Source: JAFGCL01 sp964423835 (lineage in GTDB: Bacteria; Chloroflexota; Dehalococcoidia; UBA2247; RBG-13-53-26). Taken from it: a stretch of 64,000 nt of DNA. The position numbers were made by a program, and so were the translations under genes. The notes below the pieces were generated by a model. That model ran no database searches. It was given only the letters and a program-made list of their open reading frames with translations, and had not been told where the DNA came from. The stretch spans positions 15,362-79,361 of the forward strand of contig CAYRGJ010000013.1 of the NCBI GenBank assembly GCA_964423835.1. The letters are read 5' to 3'. Below are positions 58,590 to 64,000 of the stretch, piece by piece (within the stretch, counting starts at the first letter, position 1; the number at the start of each line of letters is the position of its first letter).

Positions 58590-58904
58590 GTCCTCTCACA
58601 CTCGCTGGCGCTGCCCCATGTGGCCGGGCGGCGCCCGGCCCCCCTCATACTAGAACATGGGCCGGTGTTACACAAGGCTGCTGTCTCACATGTTTGTGGA
58701 CGAACAGGGCGGGGGGCCTGTTGGAAACAGGGCCGAGGGTGCACCGGGGGTCCCTCTATTCCCGTATTGCATCGTTGCCTCAGAAAGGGGTGTTACCCAA
58801 ATGCGCCAGCGCCGCATTCGCTTCCAGTGCCCGTGTACACAGGAGATGGGGCAGCTACGATCCGGGGTCGGATCATGCCCGGCTCGACAACGAGCTGGAT
58901 GGGG
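58590..58904. other. Noncoding gap upstream of uvrB
   Basis: About 315 bases with no convincing gene. Composition is slightly less GC-rich than the neighbours. Short open frames on the plus strand lack ribosome sites and protein-like sequence. Confidence 0.4.
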
Positions 58905-59312
58905 TTATCGTGGCGGCGAAGCAGCCTGGGTAATCGGTCTTGGCCTGTGACCGAAGATGAAAGTCACCACGCCGGCAAGGAGGCAAGGGAAGGCAACAAT
59001 GCCCCAACCCAGGATGTAGCCATGTGGTTGCACGTTGCCGCCAGCCAGCCCCCCAACGATAGCCATAAGGGAGACAGGGATTGACCACCAGAGTGCTGCC
59101 AGAATCATGTAGATCAAAACTGCGGTGTGTGGGGCCGGGCGATGAGCCCGGCTTACCGCCCATCTGATGGAAATGCCTATGACGAAGATGGTGTATAGGA
59201 ACGCAAGGGCCGGCAGCCAGAACATGAGGCACCAGAGGACTCGGTCTGCCACGCTCATGGCTACACCGGTGGGCCAGATGAAGTACAGGACGCCGTGCAA
59301 TAGATCAGGCAT
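58905..59312 (-). CDS. Small polytopic membrane protein, unknown
   Basis: A 135-aa protein with about four hydrophobic spans (VLWCLMFWLPALAFLYTIFV; AVLIYMILAALWWSIPVSLM; ILGWGIVAFPCLLAGVVTFI and a weaker first one). Codon use is less GC-biased than that of its neighbours, hinting at recent acquisition. It has its own promoter, with the -10 box 11 bases before the ATG, and no ribosome site. No family recognised. Confidence 0.6.
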   Translation of the reverse strand: MPDLLHGVLYFIWPTGVAMSVADRVLWCLMFWLPALAFLYTIFVIGISIRWAVSRAHRPAPHTAVLIYMILAALWWSIPVSLMAIVGGLAGGNVQPHGYILGWGIVAFPCLLAGVVTFIFGHRPRPITQAASPPR

Positions 59313-59323
59313 GACAGCTAAGG

Positions 59324-59352
59324 ATGTTACTCTTGGCCCGATATATTGTCAA
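59324..59352 (-). promoter_or_regulatory. Promoter of the small membrane protein gene
   Basis: TTGACA (59352-59347), exactly 17 bases, then TAACAT (59329-59324) on the minus strand. The expected start site is only about 5 bases before ATG 59312. Confidence 0.65.
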
Positions 59353-59377
59353 GGATAGTCGTACGAGAATAGCGATC

Positions 59378-59437
59378 GGGCTACCGTGCCGCCGAATTAG
59401 CCGCAGCGGGCCGCCGTGCCGCCGAATCAGCCGCGTC
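59378..59437. repeat. Two tandem 30-bp repeats
   Basis: GGGCTACCGTGCCGCCGAAT... (59378-59407) is repeated at 59408-59437 with 25 of 30 bases identical (core CCGTGCCGCCGAATYAGCCG). They lie between rsmG and the membrane protein gene. No function can be assigned. Confidence 0.6.
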
Positions 59438-59452
59438 GGTGCCAGGCTGCTG

Positions 59453-60175
59453 CTACCTCAGCGGGCGCTTCGCCGGGAGGCCGGGGCGGCGGGGGTAGGC
59501 CGCCGGCGTGGCGGCCGTCTTCTCCATGATCACCAGGACATGCTGCTCCAGGCCTTCCACGTCGACTGGCCGGATTCCCCGTAGCCGGCCGCCCAGCAGG
59601 TCCACGGCCGGCCGGGCAGCCGCCAGCTCCGCCTCGATGCCGCCCTTCTTGGGGGCCACCACCACTCCTCCCAAGCGGCAGAAGGGCAGTGTCAGCTCGG
59701 CCAAAGTGGCCAGCCCCGCCACGGCGCGGCAGACCACCAGGTCAAAGCTCTCGCGGTACTCCGGCCGATGGGCCATCTCCTCGGCCCGCCGGGTGACCAC
59801 CTCCACTCCGGGCAGCGCCAGCTGGGCCACGACGTGCGTGAGGAAGGCCGTCTTCTTGGCCACGGAGTCCACCAGGACCAGCCGGGCCAGGGGATAGACT
59901 ATCTTCAGCGGGATGCCCGGCATGCCGGCCCCGGAGCCAATGTCCAGCAGGGCGAAGCCGCTGCCGGCCCACGGTAGACCTTCCAGGGCCAGAGTGATGG
60001 TCAGGGAATCCAGGAAGTGCCTCACCTGGACCGCTTCCGGATCGGTGATCGCGGTCAGGTTGACCCGCCGGTTCCACTCCACCAGGCTCTCAAAGTATGC
60101 CTGGAACTGGTGCACCTGCTCCGGGGTAAGCGTGAGGCCCAGGTGGCGGGCCCCTTCCTCCAGCTTCTCCAGCAC
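59453..60175 (-). CDS. rsmG: 16S rRNA m7G527 methyltransferase RsmG
   Basis: A 240-aa Rossmann-fold enzyme. Features in order: VEWNRRVNLTAITDPEAVQVRH has the GidB signature, SAM-binding LLDIGSGAGMPGIPL, VDSVAKKTAFL, and RAVAGLATLAEL. It methylates G527 of 16S rRNA; loss gives low-level streptomycin resistance in other bacteria. Start is GTG 60175. An extended -10 (TGCTATGAT, box 60190-60185) lies 9 bases upstream, so the leader is very short. Confidence 0.94.
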   Translation of the reverse strand: MLEKLEEGARHLGLTLTPEQVHQFQAYFESLVEWNRRVNLTAITDPEAVQVRHFLDSLTITLALEGLPWAGSGFALLDIGSGAGMPGIPLKIVYPLARLVLVDSVAKKTAFLTHVVAQLALPGVEVVTRRAEEMAHRPEYRESFDLVVCRAVAGLATLAELTLPFCRLGGVVVAPKKGGIEAELAAARPAVDLLGGRLRGIRPVDVEGLEQHVLVIMEKTAATPAAYPRRPGLPAKRPLR

Positions 60176-60294
60176 GGCAGACCCATCATAGCACAGCTCC
60201 GGGGAGCCCCGCGGGGCCCCGCCACCCGCCGGGACGGCGCGGCCCGGCCCCCGCCCGCTGGCCTCCCACGGCCGTCAGCCGGTATCATTGGACG

Positions 60295-60879
60295 ATGGAC
60301 ATCGAGACCGTTCTGGAGCAGGCCCGGAGGCTGGGATTCGATGCTGCCCTGGAGTTCGATCCCAGCCTGCTGGTCCCCGAGGAGCGGATCAGGGCCTGGT
60401 GCCTTGACAACCGCTGCGGCAGCTACAATGCCCATCACATGTGCCCGCCGCGCGTGGGCTCGCTCCAGGAAGCGGCCGTTCGGCTGAGGGGCTTTGACCG
60501 GGGCGTGCTGCTGCAGTGCTCCCGCCCGGCGGACGTGGCCCATGACCGGGAGGCAGTGACACGCACCAAGCTGGAGTTCCACCTCCTGGTGCTGCGCCTC
60601 GAGCGCCGTTTGCGCCGCCGGGGCCTCTCTCACCTCTGGGCCATGATCGGGGGGAACTGCCAGCTCTGCCAGGCCTGCGCCGCCGTCGAGGACAAGCCCT
60701 GCCGCCATCCGGCTAAGGCCCGGACCTCGCTGGAGGCGCTGGGCATTGACGTGGTGGGGCTGCAGCAGAGGCTGGGGCTGGACGCGGCCTTCCACGCCGA
60801 TCGCATCACCTGGACCGGGTGCATCCTGCTTGGGGCCAGCGCACGGGGGCTGGCAGGACCAGGGGGGCAAGGGGCTTGA
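60295..60879 (+). CDS. DUF2284 metal-binding protein
   Basis: A 194-aa protein with two cysteine clusters: WCLDNRCGSYNAHHMCPP and NCQLCQACAAVEDKPCRHP. This is the DUF2284 pattern, thought to bind metal or an iron-sulfur cluster; such proteins are common in anaerobes. A TATCAT box lies 6 bases before ATG 60295, again a near-leaderless arrangement. The gene's last codons run into a 30-bp repeat array. Function is unknown beyond metal binding. Confidence 0.88.
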   Translation: MDIETVLEQARRLGFDAALEFDPSLLVPEERIRAWCLDNRCGSYNAHHMCPPRVGSLQEAAVRLRGFDRGVLLQCSRPADVAHDREAVTRTKLEFHLLVLRLERRLRRRGLSHLWAMIGGNCQLCQACAAVEDKPCRHPAKARTSLEALGIDVVGLQQRLGLDAAFHADRITWTGCILLGASARGLAGPGGQGA

Positions 60880-60945
60880 GGGCAACTGGTTGCGGGGTGG
60901 CGGCCTTGAGGGCAGCGAACTGCGGGGTGGCGGGCTTTAGGGCAG
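60871..60945. repeat. Imperfect ~30-bp tandem repeats between convergent genes
   Basis: Three degenerate units share the core CTTGAGGGCA...CTGCGGGGTGGCGG, starting near 60874, 60904 and 60934. The stop codon of the DUF2284 gene lies in the first unit. The array separates that gene from the convergent CoA-transferase gene. Confidence 0.6.
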
Positions 60946-61003
60946 AGGGCAGTCGATTGGGGCCGACGGGGCCAGGAGGCGGAGGGCCTGAGGGCGGCGG
61001 GGA

Positions 61004-62221
61004 CTAGTGGATGACCTTCTCGGCCTCGAGCTGCGCGACCTCCTCATCCGACAGGCCCAGCAGCTCCTTGAACACGTAGCTGTTGTGCTCGCCGAGCAGA
61101 GGTGAGCGGAAGCGGATCTCGGTGGGGTTGTCCGACATGGCCCAGGCCGAGTTGGCGATGAAGTCGGTCCCGGTGGTGGGGTGCTCGACCTCGAGATAGG
61201 TCTTGCGGTCCTGCAGGTGGGCATCGAAGAACCGTCCCTCGGTGTCCAGGCAGGGCGCCGCCGCCACGCCGTGCTGCTGCAGGATCTCGGTCACCTCGTA
61301 GTAGGTGCGCTGCGAGGTCCATTCGGTGATGAGGCGGTCCATCTCCTGGCGGTGGCTCTGCCGCTGGTACCTGTCGGCGAACCTGGCCTCCCTGGCCCAG
61401 GCGGGGTCGCCCATGGCCCGGCAAAGGCCCTGCCATTCGTCCTCGGTCCTGACCGCGATGGAAACCCACTTGTCCTCATCGGCGCAGCGGTAGTTGTTGT
61501 GCGGGCACATGGTGGGATAGAAGTTGCCCATAGTGCCCAGCACGTTGCCGTTCATCACATACTCCATGACCGCTTCGCCGGCGATGCCCACCACCGCCTC
61601 CAGCTGGGCCATCTCGATGAACTGGCCCTTGCCCGTCCTCTTCCGGTAGTAGAGAGCGGCCAGGACGGTGAAGGCCCCGTGCAGGGCGCTGTTGACGTCG
61701 GCGTAGGCCTGCTGCAGCCCCAGGACCCGCTCGCCTTGATAGCCGACCAGGCCATCCACCCCGGCCAGGCCGGTCAGCGACGGTCCATAGGTCTGGGCAT
61801 CGCGCAGCGGACCCGAGTGGCCGGTGGCCGGCAGCGAGACCATGATGATATCGGGCTTGACCTTGGCCAGCTCCGGGTAGTCCAGGCCATGGTTCTTCAT
61901 TACCCGGGGGGCGAAGTTCTCGATGACGATATCGCTCTTCTTGATGAGGCTCTTGAGCAGCGGGATGGCCTTGGGCTGCTCCATGTCCAGGGTGATGCTC
62001 CTCTGGTTGCGCACCCCGCTGTGGAACCAGGGGTCCCGGTCGGGCTCCTTGTCCAGGTTGTCCGGAGAGAGGCGCATGGAGTCGATGCGGCTGCGGGTCT
62101 CGATCTTGATCACCTCGGCCCCCATGTCGCCCAGCATGGTAGCCAGGTAGGGGCCGGCGAAGACCCACCCGAAGTTGATCACCCGGATGCCCTGAAGCGG
62201 GTAGCTCTTGTCGGTGCTCAG
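61004..62221 (-). CDS. Family III CoA-transferase (CaiB/BaiF) 1
   Basis: About 405 aa if translation begins at CTG 62221, which has GGAGG 6 bases upstream and overlaps the stop of the upstream gene (CTGA). This gives the N-terminus MSTDKSYPLQGIRVINFGWV, matching family members that start just before such a segment. The first conventional codon is GTG 62182, inside this conserved segment. Family motifs: FAGPYLATMLGDMGAEVIKIE, then SITLDMEQPKAIPLLKSL, then DIVIENFAPRVM; the catalytic Asp region reads SLTGLAGVDGLVGYQGE. It moves CoA between carboxylic acids. The substrate is unknown. Confidence 0.9.
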   Translation of the reverse strand: MSTDKSYPLQGIRVINFGWVFAGPYLATMLGDMGAEVIKIETRSRIDSMRLSPDNLDKEPDRDPWFHSGVRNQRSITLDMEQPKAIPLLKSLIKKSDIVIENFAPRVMKNHGLDYPELAKVKPDIIMVSLPATGHSGPLRDAQTYGPSLTGLAGVDGLVGYQGERVLGLQQAYADVNSALHGAFTVLAALYYRKRTGKGQFIEMAQLEAVVGIAGEAVMEYVMNGNVLGTMGNFYPTMCPHNNYRCADEDKWVSIAVRTEDEWQGLCRAMGDPAWAREARFADRYQRQSHRQEMDRLITEWTSQRTYYEVTEILQQHGVAAAPCLDTEGRFFDAHLQDRKTYLEVEHPTTGTDFIANSAWAMSDNPTEIRFRSPLLGEHNSYVFKELLGLSDEEVAQLEAEKVIH

Positions 62222-63441
62222 ATTATGCCTCCGTTGCGCAGCGCCTCCAGGTCCTCACTGGAGTAGCCCAGGCGCCGGCAATAGATCTCCTCGTTGTGCT
62301 GGCCCAGAAGAGGGGCAGCGCTGTCCATGGCCCACGGCGTCTCCGACAGCCTGCCCGGGGCGCCGGGGTACTTCAGCTTCCCGGCGGCCGGGTGGTCCAC
62401 TTCCACGAAGTAGTTCCGGAAGGCCAGGTGCTCGTCGTTGACCACCTCTTCCATGTTCCGGACAGGGGCGAACGGCACCTTCTTCTCCAGGCACATCCGG
62501 TATATCTCCGCCTTGGTGTGGGCCATGAGCCACGGAGCCAGGCGGCCGTCCATCTCGTCGGCGTACTTGAGGCTGATCTCGCGGCGGTCCTGGTAACGCG
62601 GCTCACTGCTGTACCACTCCGGGACCTTGCCGTCACCCATCATCTCCAGGAACCGCTTCCACTGGTATCCCTGGATGGCGATCATGCTCATGAAGCCGTC
62701 CTTGCACGGCAGTATGGTGTACGGGTAGATGCCGGGGGTGCGGTGGCCCCACCGGATCCGCTTCATGCCGTGCAGGATGAAGGAGGACTCCTGGTTGCCT
62801 GTATGCAGCGTGGCCCAGACCTGGGCCTCCGAGATATCTACATGCTGCCCGCGGCCGGTATGCTCGCGGGCGAAGATGGCGCCCATGGCCGCGGTGGCGC
62901 CGGCCGTGGCGCTCTGGTAATGGCCCAGGCACAGCGGCGGGGTCAGCGGCTCGCGCCCCATTTCACCGGCGCAGACGCTCTGGCCGCCGACGGCGCTGGC
63001 GTTAATGGCGTAGCCCTTGTAGTCCTTGTAGGGCCCGCTCTGTCCGAAGGCGGTGATGGACACCACGATGAGCCCGGGGTTGACCTGGTGCAGGCTCTCG
63101 AAATCGAGCCCCAGCGCCTTCATCCGGGCCGGCGGCTGGTCTTCCACCAGGATGTCGGCCGTCTTCAGCATCTTCTTGAGGATGTCCCGCCCGGTAGCGG
63201 TGTCGATGTTCAGGGTGACGCCGAGCTTGTTGGCGTTCAGGTAGAGGAACAGGCCGCTCTTCTCCCGGTCGGGGACGTGGCCCGGGAACGGCCCCCTCTC
63301 GCGCGCCTCGTCGCCGCAGCCGGGCCTCTCGACCTTGATCACCTCGGCGCCAAAATCTGCCAGCAGCTTGCCGCAGTATGGTCCGGCGATGAATTCTGCG
63401 AGCTCGACGACTTTCAGACCGGAGAGGGCTTTTTCGCTCAT
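62218..63441 (-). CDS. Family III CoA-transferase (CaiB/BaiF) 2
   Basis: About 407 aa from ATG 63441. Start chosen because a strong promoter ends 15 bases upstream; an upstream GTG lies before the promoter. Motifs: VVELAEFIAGPYCGKLLADF, then EVIKVERPG, LGVTLNIDTATG, DILVEDQPPARM. The two tandem genes may form a heteromeric enzyme or work on related acids. Its stop codon is shared with the CTG start of the next gene. Confidence 0.92.
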   Translation of the reverse strand: MSEKALSGLKVVELAEFIAGPYCGKLLADFGAEVIKVERPGCGDEARERGPFPGHVPDREKSGLFLYLNANKLGVTLNIDTATGRDILKKMLKTADILVEDQPPARMKALGLDFESLHQVNPGLIVVSITAFGQSGPYKDYKGYAINASAVGGQSVCAGEMGREPLTPPLCLGHYQSATAGATAAMGAIFAREHTGRGQHVDISEAQVWATLHTGNQESSFILHGMKRIRWGHRTPGIYPYTILPCKDGFMSMIAIQGYQWKRFLEMMGDGKVPEWYSSEPRYQDRREISLKYADEMDGRLAPWLMAHTKAEIYRMCLEKKVPFAPVRNMEEVVNDEHLAFRNYFVEVDHPAAGKLKYPGAPGRLSETPWAMDSAAPLLGQHNEEIYCRRLGYSSEDLEALRNGGII

Positions 63442-63456
63442 GGTGGTGATGTATAG

Positions 63457-63485
63457 ATTATAGAGCATCGCCAGCACCGGTTCAA
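63457..63485 (-). promoter_or_regulatory. Promoter of the CoA-transferase operon
   Basis: TTGAAC (63485-63480), 17 bases, TATAAT (63462-63457) on the minus strand. The -10 box ends 15 bases before ATG 63441 and no ribosome site is seen, so the leader is about 8 bases. Confidence 0.75.
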
Positions 63486-63566
63486 GAGACGCTCGGCCCC
63501 GGCCCCACGCCCCGCGATTAAGGCCGCTCACCGCGGGCGGGCCTCAAGGATCGGCCGGCCCCGTGA

Positions 63567-63622
63567 GCCGCGCCTTTGCGCGCCGGACCACCCGGACCTG
63601 TATGGCCGCGCCTTTGCGCGCC
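63567..63622. repeat. 18-bp direct repeat in the divergent promoter region
   Basis: GCCGCGCCTTTGCGCGCC occurs at 63567-63584 and again, identical, at 63605-63622. Each copy can fold on itself (GGCGCGC/GCGCGCC-like). The second covers the -35 box of the glycosyltransferase promoter, so it may be an operator. Confidence 0.55.
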
Positions 63623-63642
63623 AGATCGCCCGGCCCTATAAT
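63614..63642 (+). promoter_or_regulatory. Promoter of the glycosyltransferase gene
   Basis: TTGCGC (63614-63619), 17 bases, TATAAT (63637-63642). The -10 box ends 8 bases before ATG 63651, so the transcript should be leaderless or nearly so. Confidence 0.7.
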
Positions 63643-63650
63643 GTTGTGCC

Positions 63651-64000
63651 ATGAAGGCCATGGTGATGCTGCCCACCTACAACGAAAAGGTGAACATCGA
63701 GAGGATGATCAGGGCCATCCTGGCCCACGAGGGTGTCAGCGTGGTGGTGGTGGACGATAGCTCCCCTGACGGGACCGGCGAGATCGCCGACAGGATGGCT
63801 GCCGAGCACCCGGGCCGGGTCCACGTGGTGCACCGCCAGGAGCGCGGCCGGGGCACCGCCGGGGTCGCCGGCCTCAAGTATGCCCGGGAGCAGGACGTGG
63901 AGTGCATCTTCGAGATGGACGCCGACTTCTCCCATGACCCGGCCGATATCCCCCGTTTCCTGGAGAAGATCGGCCAGTGCGACGTGGTGATCGGCTCGCG
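63651..64000 (+). CDS. Polyprenol-phosphate mannosyltransferase-like GT2 (partial)
   Basis: The first 116 codons of a family 2 glycosyltransferase, cut by the right edge. It begins MKAMVMLPTYNEKVNIERMI, followed by VVVVDDSSPDGTGEIAD and IFEMDADFSHDPADIP, the DPM1-type motifs for nucleotide-sugar and metal binding. These enzymes transfer mannose or glucose from a nucleotide sugar to polyprenyl phosphate for cell-envelope glycosylation. Whether C-terminal membrane helices follow cannot be seen. Confidence 0.88.
   Translation, partial: MKAMVMLPTYNEKVNIERMIRAILAHEGVSVVVVDDSSPDGTGEIADRMAAEHPGRVHVVHRQERGRGTAGVAGLKYAREQDVECIFEMDADFSHDPADIPRFLEKIGQCDVVIGS

Noticed and set aside
58620..59084. 154-codon plus-strand frame upstream of uvrB
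   Set aside because: No ribosome site, no domain, and it crosses the end of the membrane protein gene on the other strand.

Overview
The window has two parts. Bases 1 to about 33,320 are most of a temperate phage genome, cut by the left edge and ending at a tRNA-Gln(UUG) gene. The rest, to 64,000, is GC-rich host chromosome. A c-di-GMP-controlled type IV pilus locus, citramalate synthase, paired family III CoA-transferases, a TackOD1-like protein and a DPM1-type glycosyltransferase suggest an anaerobic Chloroflexota bacterium, probably Dehalococcoidia-like. That assignment is inference; no taxonomic marker such as rRNA is present.

Prophage (1-33.3 kb). The late genes run leftward from a control region at 21.3-21.9 kb: putative small terminase, two tiny overlapping ORFs, a membrane-anchored protein, large terminase, portal, a 49-aa ORF, a 2,329-aa giant protein, scaffold, major capsid protein, then repeat-rich and beta-rich virion proteins running off the left edge. 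The control region holds iteron-like repeats, two strong palindromes, and a shared operator-like motif next to both divergent promoters. The early operon runs rightward: ArdC anti-restriction protein, five small unknown proteins, SbcD, an 87-aa four-cysteine protein, SbcC and SSB. From 28.8 to 33.3 kb lies a cargo/lysogeny region: an MqsRA-type toxin-antitoxin operon with a textbook operator-promoter, a DNA methyltransferase fused to a PD-(D/E)XK domain, a 47-aa membrane peptide, and a zinc-ribbon tyrosine integrase beside the tRNA. No repressor, polymerase, lysin or holin was recognised in the window.

Host, 33.4-48.8 kb. After a secreted-protein gene broken by an in-frame TGA and cimA comes a type IV pilus locus: two prepilins, a PilX-like protein carrying a seven-bladed propeller (candidate tip adhesin), PilO-like, a PilM-PilN fusion, PilT, a TackOD1-like protein with two degenerate nuclease-like domains, then a c-di-GMP-I riboswitch with a terminator in front of the major pilin, a PKD/FN3 surface protein, a 28-aa lysine/alanine-rich peptide gene and prepilin peptidase. 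PilB and PilC are not in the window.

Host, 48.8-64 kb. A membrane GAF-GAF-GGDEF-HD-GYP protein could make and break c-di-GMP and so set the state of the pilin riboswitch. Next come two near-duplicate OmpR-type regulators, a PAS/GAF histidine kinase, uvrB, a small membrane protein, rsmG, a DUF2284 protein, two translationally coupled CoA-transferases, and the start of a polyprenol-phosphate mannosyltransferase gene. Several host genes, and the phage toxin gene, have a -10 box so close to the start codon that leaderless or very short-leader transcripts are likely.
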